From a virus, in the IMG/VR virus record IMGVR_UViG_3300036859_000137, positions 1 through 61,841 of that record: DNA of 61,841 nt; one strand, 5' to 3'. A program made the position numbers and the translations under genes. Positions 41,152 to 49,526 of the stretch are shown here, piece by piece. The notes under the pieces were generated by a model. That model saw nothing but the letters and a program-made list of their open reading frames with translations. It did not search any database and was not told the origin of the DNA. Position 1 is the stretch's first letter. The number at the start of each line of letters is the position of its first letter.

Positions 41152-41643
41152 TCAGACCGTCGCCGTGACGATACCGGCCGCATTGAACACAACGGAGAAC
41201 GTTCCTGCCGTCACGGACTGCGCACCGCCGAACCACAGATAGCAGATCCCTTGGTCGGCCACCGTGTTCCCTGCGATCACAGTATCGTCGTAGATCAAAC
41301 AGCCTTCCACGGACGTCATGGTGATCGAAGCGGAGCCGGTGAGGTCGGCCGCGTCGAGCGTGACCGTGCCAGCCGAAGCCACGTTCGTCTTGGACGCCAG
41401 CGCACGGCCACCGGCCACCCACTCGGACGACCCGGTCTTCTCGTTACCAGTGGTCCAGACGCCGGTGTTGTAGCCGGTCAAACCAACGGCCGCCGTACGG
41501 TCCGGGGTAATACCGGACGCGAAAAGTGCGCACTTGATCGTGTCAGTGGCGTATCCGGTGTACGACGTGGCAACGCCGGTCACGCCTGTGAAGAGCGGGT
41601 TCTTCACCCACTCCTGGAAGACGTTGCTCGCGGTCCAGGCCAT
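41152..41643 (-). CDS. 163-residue virion protein (capsid decoration-like)
   Basis: Starts MAWTASNVFQEWVKNP; Thr/Gly-rich with a beta end. The MAWTA start echoes the tail paralogues but the rest differs. GGAAGATCATG start. Position fits a decoration or tail-tube accessory protein. Confidence 0.6.
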   Translation of the reverse strand: MAWTASNVFQEWVKNPLFTGVTGVATSYTGYATDTIKCALFASGITPDRTAAVGLTGYNTGVWTTGNEKTGSSEWVAGGRALASKTNVASAGTVTLDAADLTGSASITMTSVEGCLIYDDTVIAGNTVADQGICYLWFGGAQSVTAGTFSVVFNAAGIVTATV

Positions 41644-41658
41644 GATCTTCCTCCTAGA

Positions 41659-41973
41659 TCACGCGAGCGGAAGAGCTATATAGCTCACCGTGACGCTTGA
41701 CCCGTTCGTGTTCTTCACGTTCAGGGAACCTTCGTCTCCGCTGGTCGGGAAACTCGTGTCCCGGGGACGAAGATCGAATGTGTATTCCTTGTTGGGTAGA
41801 AGTTCGAACCCGTATCCCAAGTTGATCAGGTCCGATCCGCCGACCAGCACACCGGTTGAAGCGGTACGAACGATCACCCGAGACGGGCCGGTACCCGATC
41901 CGGTGATCCCCCATATGTTGGTCGTCGATCCGGCGCCCACAGTGATCGTGTTCGCGTTCACCACGCTGGCCAT
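41659..41973 (-). CDS. 104-residue virion protein
   Basis: Short beta-rich protein (ITVGAGSTTNIWGITGSG, EYTFDLRPRDTSF). Start is ATG 41973, right after the upstream stop. No family recognised. Confidence 0.6.
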   Translation of the reverse strand: MASVVNANTITVGAGSTTNIWGITGSGTGPSRVIVRTASTGVLVGGSDLINLGYGFELLPNKEYTFDLRPRDTSFPTSGDEGSLNVKNTNGSSVTVSYIALPLA

Positions 41974-41974
41974 G

Positions 41975-42289
41975 TCACATCGCCACCTTGAGTACTGCCG
42001 TCGGTGCAAACACCGTGACGTCGTTCGAGCCGTCCGGCCGCTCGGTGATCACGGACATGATCGGACGCCCCCAGGCGTCGTACCGGACGATCTCGCCTGC
42101 CACGTAGTCCTCGCGGACTACGGAATGCACCCGGGACCGGGATCCGGCCGGAACCATGGGGGCGGTGATCCCCGCCAGACCCCGGCACTCGTGGTACCGG
42201 TTCGGAACGTTCCCGGGCGTGACCGCTTCCACCGGGCAGTTGGGGCACACCCAACGGACCGGCGGAAGCGTCAGCAGGACAGCGGCCAT
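41975..42289 (-). CDS. 104-residue zinc-finger-like head protein
   Basis: CPNCP and HEC near the N-terminus (WVCPNCPVEA) indicate a small zinc site, followed by a beta-rich part. ATG 42289 with GATC before it; the longer frame overlaps the upstream gene. Common accessory gene between capsid and tail genes; function unknown. Confidence 0.6.
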   Translation of the reverse strand: MAAVLLTLPPVRWVCPNCPVEAVTPGNVPNRYHECRGLAGITAPMVPAGSRSRVHSVVREDYVAGEIVRYDAWGRPIMSVITERPDGSNDVTVFAPTAVLKVAM

Positions 42290-42291
42290 GA

Positions 42292-42984
42292 TCAGAGGTT
42301 CGCCGTCGGGTCGGTTGCCGAGGCAGGCGGCGCCGTAGTGGTGATGTTCCATAGCCAGTGCTCGGTTCCCAGCAGGGTGATACCGGCGGGGAGCCATGAA
42401 GCGCTGCCGTTCTTGGCCAGCCACCCGTTCGTGGCGGTCGAGACTGCACGCGTCTCGCCCATGATCTCCAGTGTGGACCGGGCAAGCTCGATGTTGTAGT
42501 TACCGATCTTGGCCGCGCCGACGTTGGGCCACGCGTTGTAGATGTACTGCTGGAGGCCAGTGCTGGAGCACGCCCCGGAACCGGCGACCTCCTGCCACAC
42601 CTCCAGGCTGAACCGGTTGGACGATGCACCTTCGAGCAGGGCGAAGCCGTAGCCGGTCGTGGCCGGAGCCGTGCCGAGCGTGAGTTCCCTCATGCTCGAC
42701 ATGTAGGCCGCGCCGGTGACGTTGACCGCACAGAAGTCGATCGTGAGGTTGATCCTCTTCAGGATCGGGTCGTCCTTCTGGTTCACGCACAGAGCGCCGG
42801 AAGCGGTGCGCTCGAAGAACTCCACGCCGTCTTCGTACTGCGGATCCTGGCCCACCTGAGTGAAGGCGGAGTGAACCATCTGCATACCCGAGCCGGTACC
42901 CGTGACCGGGTTACCACAGCTGTCGAGCTTGACGACTCGGTAAACGCGCCCCTTGATCGGAGCGGCAACATTTGACGATGCCAC
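42292..42984 (-). CDS. Major tail protein (tube)
   Basis: 230 residues from GTG. FEDGVEFFERTASGALCVN-type and DPILKRINLTIDFCAVN regions match tail-tube proteins of actinophages. It is located between capsid and connectors rather than next to the chaperones, so the assignment is by similarity in pattern and not proven. Confidence 0.6.
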   Translation of the reverse strand: MASSNVAAPIKGRVYRVVKLDSCGNPVTGTGSGMQMVHSAFTQVGQDPQYEDGVEFFERTASGALCVNQKDDPILKRINLTIDFCAVNVTGAAYMSSMRELTLGTAPATTGYGFALLEGASSNRFSLEVWQEVAGSGACSSTGLQQYIYNAWPNVGAAKIGNYNIELARSTLEIMGETRAVSTATNGWLAKNGSASWLPAGITLLGTEHWLWNITTTAPPASATDPTANL

Positions 42985-42996
42985 GTCTTCAACTCC

Positions 42997-43914
42997 TTAT
43001 GTGGGCACGCCGAGCTGGATTTGCGTAGCGAACAGGGCGCACTCGAACCCGAGCACGTAGACCTGCTGAGCCACCATGTGATGCGTGTTTTCGGACCGGT
43101 CGAACAGCTCGTTGAGTGAGCCCATCTCGACCGACGCCTGATAGCCGAACACGGCACCGGTTCCGTAGATCCACGTGGTTCCGGCCGCCGGGGCAACCCC
43201 TGCGGGGCTTGATCCGGTATACCCATGACCGACGACCACCCGGTTACCGGCGTGGGTGTAGAGCCCGCCATCGCGGTCATCGACGAGATCCCACGCAACA
43301 AAGGTGGGAAGCGCCGTGGTCGGGATATGGATCACTCCGACCCCGTGGTACGCACCGGCGAGAGCCCCCTGAAGCTGCCCGAGACCATCGGCCACATCAG
43401 TCGTCGCACCGCCGGAGGCCGACATGTTGGCCGTGGGCTGGAGAGTGATCGACGAGTCGTTGGGATCGAGTAGGGCCACATTCGCGGCCAGGTGGGGGAA
43501 CACCGTGGTCTGGGCAATGTTCCCGGTCCGGGTCTTACCGGCCGTGCCGGTCCAGAACGCCCGCTCCAACTGGAAGTTCCGGATCTTGTCGAGTGCCTCG
43601 TCCGCGATCGACTGGGCATCGATCAGGCCGACCGGGGAGCAGTCGAACTCCGCATAGCAGGCGAACGGGGTAGCTCCCCGGTTCGTCTGCGTGATGTTGG
43701 ACGCCATGGCTGCCTGAGCAGTCGGCGATCCGCCGGAGCCGGTGACCGCGATGCACTCCTCGTACAGGGTGTCGCCGTTCCCGCACCGGTCGATCCACGT
43801 GATCCCGTTCTGCCAGTGGTTCGTGTCGGCCGTCGGCTTCTGGACCGCGTCCCACAGACCGTACGGGAGCGGGGTGAACGTAGGGCTGTCGACGACCACT
43901 CGGGGTCCAGCCAT
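42997..43914 (-). CDS. 305-residue structural protein after capsid (capsid-like)
   Basis: Segments (DEALDKIRNFQLERAFWTG, HIPTTALPTFVAWDLV, VVVGHGYTGSSP) suggest an HK97-like or decoration protein; the C-terminal half carries a strand-rich domain. It is directly downstream of the major capsid gene, separated by a terminator-like hairpin. It might be a second capsid, vertex or scaffold protein. Unproven. Confidence 0.5.
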   Translation of the reverse strand: MAGPRVVVDSPTFTPLPYGLWDAVQKPTADTNHWQNGITWIDRCGNGDTLYEECIAVTGSGGSPTAQAAMASNITQTNRGATPFACYAEFDCSPVGLIDAQSIADEALDKIRNFQLERAFWTGTAGKTRTGNIAQTTVFPHLAANVALLDPNDSSITLQPTANMSASGGATTDVADGLGQLQGALAGAYHGVGVIHIPTTALPTFVAWDLVDDRDGGLYTHAGNRVVVGHGYTGSSPAGVAPAAGTTWIYGTGAVFGYQASVEMGSLNELFDRSENTHHMVAQQVYVLGFECALFATQIQLGVPT

Positions 43915-43937
43915 GATTCACCGCCTTCCCTTGATCG

Positions 43938-43969
43938 GTTCCGGGGAGGCGGTGAATCCTCCCCGGAAC
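43938..43969 (-). terminator. Hairpin between capsid and downstream genes
   Basis: A perfect 12-bp stem (GTTCCGGGGAGG with CCTCCCCGGAAC), 8-base loop. It would stop or attenuate read-through after capsid, which is typical for highly expressed capsid genes. Confidence 0.6.
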
Positions 43970-43985
43970 GTGAGGACGACGATGA

Positions 43986-45767
43986 TCAGAGCTGAGCACC
44001 AGCGGCGAGGTCGGCCGTACCGGAACCGGCGACACCGTAGGTGATCGTGTACTTGCGGGACTCGTGACCGACCTTGGCGATCATGTGCGTCTCCTCGGCC
44101 CATGCCGCCGTGAAGTCGTTCTCGGCATTGAGAACAGAGTCACGGACCACTCCGAGATCGAGGGACATGCCCTGACCGTGGAGGAACGTGCCGGGCGCGT
44201 AGATCAGCATGTCGACCGCCGTCGGCCACGTGACCAGGGTGGTGACGTTGAGACCGAACTGAGCGGTACCGCGTACCTGGTAGTCGCTCACGAACTGGGC
44301 CCGCACACCACGGTCCGTGAAGTAGCCACGGAGCACGGAGTCCGGAACCGACTCGCGTTCGACCTTGGTCCTCCAGCACAGGTCCGCGCGCATGACCGCG
44401 AGGATCCAGCGGGGCAGGATCACTTCGAGCACCGCGTCTTCCGCCATGGCGAACTTGTTGCGGTAGTCGGTCGCGGCCAGCTCAACGCCGTCCAGGATCG
44501 TTTGGAACGCAGGCTTGCCCGCGAGACCGAGACCCGAGTAGGCCGTCGATCCGGATGCCACGAGGGAGATCAGCCGGGCGTTGATCGCGTGCGCGTAGGC
44601 CATGCGAAGCAGGCGGAGGAAGTTCTGCGTCTGCTCGGGGTATGCCGAGTCCGTGAGGTTGCCCGCCGTCAGGGTGAGGCCGTACGCCTCAAGACGCCCC
44701 GAGGTGAACGAGGAGCAGGGAACGCGGAGGGTCGGCTTGTTGACCGAGCCGGTGACGGTGAGGATGTCGTCCGTTTCGGACCACAGCCACGGGTCGGAAG
44801 TGTTCGCGAAGCTGAACGCGAAGCCACCGAAACCGGATGCCGGGTTCGAGCCACCGGCCTGGAAGAACACGTCACCGATCGCCGGGCTGACCGGCCACTG
44901 GAGACCGCCGCGCGTGACGCCGACGGTGGGCAGGTCGAGCAGGCCCGTGGGCTCATCCGCGATGTTGAAGAAGTTGTAGCGGATCTCGTTCGGTGCACAC
45001 CAGCCACCGGCCGCCGTCAGTGCCGGAGAATCCGGCTCTGACATCATGGCGTCGATCTTCTCCTGGAGCACATACGGATTGGTGTTCATGTCCGCCGTGT
45101 GACGGAACTCGTTCGAGATCGTCGCCACCTTGTGGCGCGGCGCGCTGTTGCCGAGCTGGGTGGTCGGGATGTCGTTCGCCATCCGCGTGAACGCAGCGCC
45201 GAGACCTTCGAGTGAGGTCAGCGCGTTGCCGGTACCGGCCGCCGTGACAGCGAGCTTCGCCTCCGGCGCCTTTACCTTGGGAGCCGCCTGCTGAGTGGCT
45301 CCGAGGGAGGCCGCCGCGCGCTCCGTGACCTGGGTGAAGCTGGCCGAACGATTCTGCCCGAACATCTTCGTGAACGCGTCCGTGACACCGCGTGCCGCTG
45401 CCGCCGCGATCGCCTCGTCGTGCTCCAGGTCGGACCGGGCTGCCTGTACGGCCGCCTCGGGAGTGCCCTCGGCCGGACCGTTGATCGACTCGTTGATCTC
45501 GTTGATCACGCGCTCGGCCTTGAGCTTTGCGGCTGCGGCCGTGTTCTTGGCGCGGACCTCACGGGCTGCCTGCTCGGCCTTGACCTTGCTCAGGCCGTCG
45601 CGCAGCTCGAACGCGTACGTGAGGTCGGCCTCTTCGTAGTTGCCGGGACCCTTGTCGCGGACCTCGTTGAACGCCGCGAGAACCTGATCGTGCAGTTCCT
45701 GAAGTTCGGCGTCACCGAGCGGAATCAGGTCACCCGGGACAGTGATGCGTTCGAGCGGCTCGGGCAC
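43986..45767 (-). CDS. Major capsid protein (HK97 fold)
   Basis: 593 residues from GTG with GGAGG 8 bases upstream. Residues 1-~170 are a helical, charged, scaffold-like region (EADLTYAFELRDGLSKVKAE, EVRAKNTAAAAKLKAE) likely cut by the protease, and ~190-590 carry the HK97-type body (PNEIRYNFFNIADEPTG, GYFTDRGVRAQFVSDYQVR, EETHMIAKVGHESRKYT). N-terminal fused scaffold explains the length. Confidence 0.85.
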   Translation of the reverse strand: MPEPLERITVPGDLIPLGDAELQELHDQVLAAFNEVRDKGPGNYEEADLTYAFELRDGLSKVKAEQAAREVRAKNTAAAAKLKAERVINEINESINGPAEGTPEAAVQAARSDLEHDEAIAAAAARGVTDAFTKMFGQNRSASFTQVTERAAASLGATQQAAPKVKAPEAKLAVTAAGTGNALTSLEGLGAAFTRMANDIPTTQLGNSAPRHKVATISNEFRHTADMNTNPYVLQEKIDAMMSEPDSPALTAAGGWCAPNEIRYNFFNIADEPTGLLDLPTVGVTRGGLQWPVSPAIGDVFFQAGGSNPASGFGGFAFSFANTSDPWLWSETDDILTVTGSVNKPTLRVPCSSFTSGRLEAYGLTLTAGNLTDSAYPEQTQNFLRLLRMAYAHAINARLISLVASGSTAYSGLGLAGKPAFQTILDGVELAATDYRNKFAMAEDAVLEVILPRWILAVMRADLCWRTKVERESVPDSVLRGYFTDRGVRAQFVSDYQVRGTAQFGLNVTTLVTWPTAVDMLIYAPGTFLHGQGMSLDLGVVRDSVLNAENDFTAAWAEETHMIAKVGHESRKYTITYGVAGSGTADLAAGAQL

Positions 45768-45893
45768 TGTGACCTCCGAAGTGAGCCGGAACAGGTGATG
45801 ATGTTGCTCGGCCGCAAGGTAGCAGTAAAAATCCGGATCACCAAAGATCGTCTATGCTTTGATCGATCCGGTGAAACCACAGGTCAGGGCAGC

Positions 45894-45939
45894 AGTGAGC
45901 CCTCACGGGCGAACGAGGAGACGCCTGCGAGGGCTCACT
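45894..45939 (-). promoter_or_regulatory. Long hairpin upstream of capsid gene
   Basis: Arms AGTGAGCCCTC and GAGGGCTCACT (11 bp) with a nested acgggcg/cgcctgc. It lies 127 bases upstream of the capsid start on the - strand. It may be a terminator-like or mRNA-stability element controlling capsid expression. Confidence 0.5.
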
Positions 45940-45975
45940 TTCACGGGGCCGGACCGACCAAGGCGGCCCCGGGTC

Positions 45976-46083
45976 TCACTGCTGGGGCTGCGCCGGAGGC
46001 TGCTCTCCGCCGACGGGCGGGGGCGGCGGGGGCGGGGGAACCTGCCCACCACATCCGCATCCGAGTTCTATGACGATACGCAT
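45976..46083 (-). CDS. 35-residue proline-rich peptide
   Basis: MRIVIELGCGCGGQ then eight prolines and a Gln/Pro tail. GAGGGGAG ribosome site and GATCATG start just after the previous stop. The CGCG could bind metal. Small genes in this position occur in phages, but a function is unknown. Confidence 0.5.
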   Translation of the reverse strand: MRIVIELGCGCGGQVPPPPPPPPVGGEQPPAQPQQ

Positions 46084-46085
46084 GA

Positions 46086-49000
46086 TCATTCACTCCCCTC
46101 GTTCATCATCTGCTGGGCCAGATCGTCCATGACGATCTTATAGGCAGCCTTCCGGTCCATCGGCTCCGGAGGTGCAGGGTGGACGTGTGCCGTGGACAGA
46201 CGGCCGGACGCGATCAGTGCCTGAACCTGTCCACCAGCCACCCGAGCCTTCATGCGCGGCACCACAAATCCGCCGACGTTGACTCCGAGGAGTCCGACGA
46301 GGCGGTGCTGACCACCGATCCGGCGCCAGTCCCCGGAGACCTCACCCGAAGCACGGAGTTCGTGCACGAGCATCGGGTCTGCGTTCGGCCGGATCGCTCC
46401 AGCCACCCAGATGCCGGTGCGGTCCGAGCCGACCGCGACGTCAGCGATGGCGTTTCCGGTGTTCTCGTAATGCTCCTTCGCCGGACCGGCCCCTACGTAG
46501 AGATCCGCGTGATTCGTGGTCACGGTGATCTGCCCGACCGTCACGACCTTGCCGCTGTCGGTGACCAGCTCGCCGGTGGCGAAGTACGGGAAGTCGTCCT
46601 CACGAGGCGGCTGCGTGCACACATCCATGAACCCGATGTGGCAGGCTCCCCACTGCGCCGCGTGGCCGAACACCCGGCCGTCCTCGGTCACGTGGATCGT
46701 GGTGGGCTGGCTCAGCTGGGGGTTCTCGAACCACTCCGCCGGGGGACGCCACTCCGGCCCGCCGTGAGCGACGAGCGTCGCCCTTAGCCGGTCCTTCGGC
46801 GGGATGCTCTTCGCCCTCGTGGCAGCGATCGACGACTGAACCTCGGCGTACTCCTCCAGCGTCGGAGCGCCACCGGCCACGACCGCGCCGGAATCGTCCG
46901 TGAGAGCGATGTACGCCTCGGCGAAAGCAGGGATGTCACAGAGCGTCGCGGCGCGGATCCGACCACCGTGATAGATCACCTTCTCCGGCTGGGCGAAGAG
47001 CATCGCCAGCGGGTCGGCCTCCTCGTCGGCGCCCGCGTTCTCCGGCCACACGAACTCCACATCGGCGTTCCCGATCGAGTCGGCGTCGATGCTCACGCCA
47101 CGGAGGAACTTCTCCTGGACGCGCCGGTGAGCCTCCGCGCCATCCTCGGAGCCGAGGTCGAACACACCCTTGCCCATGATCTTCTGGCCGTCACGCCAGA
47201 TCGAATCAATCCGGCCCACCGTCACAGCCGTCGTGTGGGGCTCCCCGCCGTGGGAATCTTCCTTGTTCCAGCGGAGCAGCACCTCACCGGGCTCGATGTT
47301 CTCCGGCCACGTCAGGGCGCCACCGGCGAACTCGCGGCCGTCTCCAGTCACCTGATCCTCGACTGCGAGGACGCCCTCCCACGGGGCTGTGTCGCCGGAT
47401 GCCTTCATGGGCCCGCATTCGCCGGTGGCGGGGTCCTTCATCATGTTCGGGGGGCACCCGCCATCGTCCGCGAACTCGACCGGGGCACCCCAGATGATCA
47501 TGTCATAGTCGTTCTCCAGCCCGAAGGCTGCCACTTCGTCCTGCGTGGCCTTCAGGTTCGAGGGGACCGGCTTCCCCAGCTTGTTGTAATGCCCACGAAG
47601 GTGGGACTTCGCCCGTGCCACCGCTCCGGAATCACGACCGGACAGGGAGCTGACTCGACCGGCCGCCGCGCTCAGACCGTCCTGATTCAGTGCACCGCCA
47701 GGCTCATGATGGGGCAGGAAACAGCGTTCCTTCACTGATCCCTCACCGGGATCACACGCAGCCGTGGCCGACTTGTACTGCTCGTCGGTGAACCGGGAAG
47801 CAGATCCGTCCCATGCCGCCTGAACGATATCTGTGATCGAGAGATGGGCCGCCATGCCGGTCGTTCCCTCGTCGCAGTCCTCGCCCTCACAGTCGTCGGT
47901 CGCGAGGGTGGCGCCTTCGTAATCGTCGTTCTCGTGAAGCCGCTTGTCCTTCTTCGTGCCGGGGTTCGGCTTGCCGCCCAGCTCTTCGGTCACGGTTGCC
48001 ACGGCGTTGCCTCCTTCAGCCGCATACAGGGCGGCCAGTTGCTTGTCTGCCTTCGCCTCGGTCGCGTGGCATCCCTCGACTTCACCCGTGGCATCCTTGA
48101 TCACTGCCCACGGTTTCGATGATCCGCACTTGCTGCTCTTCGCCACATGCCACGGCACAGTGACCGCCTTCATTGACGCGCTGCCGACCTCGGCCGAGCC
48201 CCAGACGGCGATCATTGTGCCACGGCACCGCCCACCGCCCGCACAGTTGGCGTATCCGCCACCGCTGGACGGGTACGCCTCGGCCGCCTGGGACAGCGAG
48301 GTGAACTCGGTTCCGTCGATCGCCCGGCAGGCTGCGCACGTGGCCTTGTCGAGCACCTCACTGGCCATGTAGAGCCCTGGGGGAGCCACCCGCAGGACCG
48401 CCATACGTCCGGTGTTCTGTGCCGACGACATGGCCGAACCGATGTAGTCCCGGGGCGTCCGGAGCGAAAGATCTTTCAGGTCCCGGTCCACCCGTTCGGC
48501 CACCTGGCGCCCGGACCGGCCGGAGGTGACGAAGGTGAGCGCCCGGCGTCCGGCCGACTGCACGAGGTTGAGCCCGAGGGCTCGCGCGGTGACCCGGGCC
48601 ACGGACCGGATGACCTCTCCGGCCGTGGACGCCGTCAGCTCCTCAGACAGGTCCCACGGAGGGATCTCGATTCCCTGGTGCTCTGCCTCGCGCTGCATCT
48701 CTTTGCCGGAGGTGATCGCGTACCGGGTCATGTGATCGGTGAGCAGAACGGTCAGATGATCAGTGTCCACGGTGAGGTACCCGAGCCGGTCCAGGTCCCC
48801 GTCATCGACGATCTTCGCGATCTGATCACGGAGACTGGCGCGCTGGTCTGCCTCGGTCCGCGCGTAATCGTTCAGAGTCGCGCCGACCGCGTCATCCCAC
48901 TGCTTATCAATCATCGCGAAGTCTGCCCGCGAGGCGATCTCGAAGTCGGTGAGCTTCCGGCGCATGATCCCGGCCGCCGTCACGGCGCCGGTGAGCGGGA

Positions 49001-49526
49001 TGTCCGTGTCCTCATGGCCGAAGCTCACCCGGACCCGGTCGAAGGTAACCGGCCCGAGCCGCTTCTCCAGCTCTTTGACCAGGGTCAGATCGTCTGAGTA
49101 CTCGGCGCAGATATGGGCGACCCAGGGAGTGTGCTGGGCGGGGATCTCCACCCCGATTGGCGCGGCCGTCCACACCGCGTCACACGCCACTGAGTGCGCC
49201 GCTTCCAATGGAGGGAACCACTCGTCGACCGGCTTCTGATCACCAACCGACCACACCCACGAGGGCTTCTCGCTCCCGGCGTTCCAGTGCGCGGCTCCGA
49301 AGATGTTCGCGGTGATCGGAGGGAACTCCGCGAACATCATCATGAGGGCGCCGATGATCTCCTGACGTGCGGCCGGAGTGAACGCGGTCTCGTCGTCCCC
49401 GAGGAAGTGCAGGGTGCAGTGAAGATCTTCCGCTGCCTCCCCGCCCTTGATCGAAAGCCGCTTCGCGTCCTCGGCCGTCGGCATGAGGGCGATCATGCAC
49501 CCGTTCAGGTGATCATCATCAGCCAC
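46086..49526 (-). CDS. MuF head protein fused to capsid maturation protease and 2H-like domain
   Basis: 1146 residues from GTG 49526, overlapping the portal stop; the frame runs to 49619 but that part overlaps portal. Residues ~10-160 look like a 2H phosphoesterase fold (H36-x-T38 in HCTLHFLGD; second motif H138-I-C, with Cys where Ser/Thr is usual). Residues ~180-460 are a MuF-like head protein with CAACRAIDGTEF and a GGRCRG zinc-like cluster. Residues ~690-830 (GREFAGGALTW, GKGVFDLGSED, FLRGVSIDADS) are a prohead protease core, and the C-terminal part continues the fold. Similar fusions occur in actinophages; the 2H-like domain is the odd part. Confidence 0.75.
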   Translation of the reverse strand: MADDDHLNGCMIALMPTAEDAKRLSIKGGEAAEDLHCTLHFLGDDETAFTPAARQEIIGALMMMFAEFPPITANIFGAAHWNAGSEKPSWVWSVGDQKPVDEWFPPLEAAHSVACDAVWTAAPIGVEIPAQHTPWVAHICAEYSDDLTLVKELEKRLGPVTFDRVRVSFGHEDTDIPLTGAVTAAGIMRRKLTDFEIASRADFAMIDKQWDDAVGATLNDYARTEADQRASLRDQIAKIVDDGDLDRLGYLTVDTDHLTVLLTDHMTRYAITSGKEMQREAEHQGIEIPPWDLSEELTASTAGEVIRSVARVTARALGLNLVQSAGRRALTFVTSGRSGRQVAERVDRDLKDLSLRTPRDYIGSAMSSAQNTGRMAVLRVAPPGLYMASEVLDKATCAACRAIDGTEFTSLSQAAEAYPSSGGGYANCAGGGRCRGTMIAVWGSAEVGSASMKAVTVPWHVAKSSKCGSSKPWAVIKDATGEVEGCHATEAKADKQLAALYAAEGGNAVATVTEELGGKPNPGTKKDKRLHENDDYEGATLATDDCEGEDCDEGTTGMAAHLSITDIVQAAWDGSASRFTDEQYKSATAACDPGEGSVKERCFLPHHEPGGALNQDGLSAAAGRVSSLSGRDSGAVARAKSHLRGHYNKLGKPVPSNLKATQDEVAAFGLENDYDMIIWGAPVEFADDGGCPPNMMKDPATGECGPMKASGDTAPWEGVLAVEDQVTGDGREFAGGALTWPENIEPGEVLLRWNKEDSHGGEPHTTAVTVGRIDSIWRDGQKIMGKGVFDLGSEDGAEAHRRVQEKFLRGVSIDADSIGNADVEFVWPENAGADEEADPLAMLFAQPEKVIYHGGRIRAATLCDIPAFAEAYIALTDDSGAVVAGGAPTLEEYAEVQSSIAATRAKSIPPKDRLRATLVAHGGPEWRPPAEWFENPQLSQPTTIHVTEDGRVFGHAAQWGACHIGFMDVCTQPPREDDFPYFATGELVTDSGKVVTVGQITVTTNHADLYVGAGPAKEHYENTGNAIADVAVGSDRTGIWVAGAIRPNADPMLVHELRASGEVSGDWRRIGGQHRLVGLLGVNVGGFVVPRMKARVAGGQVQALIASGRLSTAHVHPAPPEPMDRKAAYKIVMDDLAQQMMNEGSE

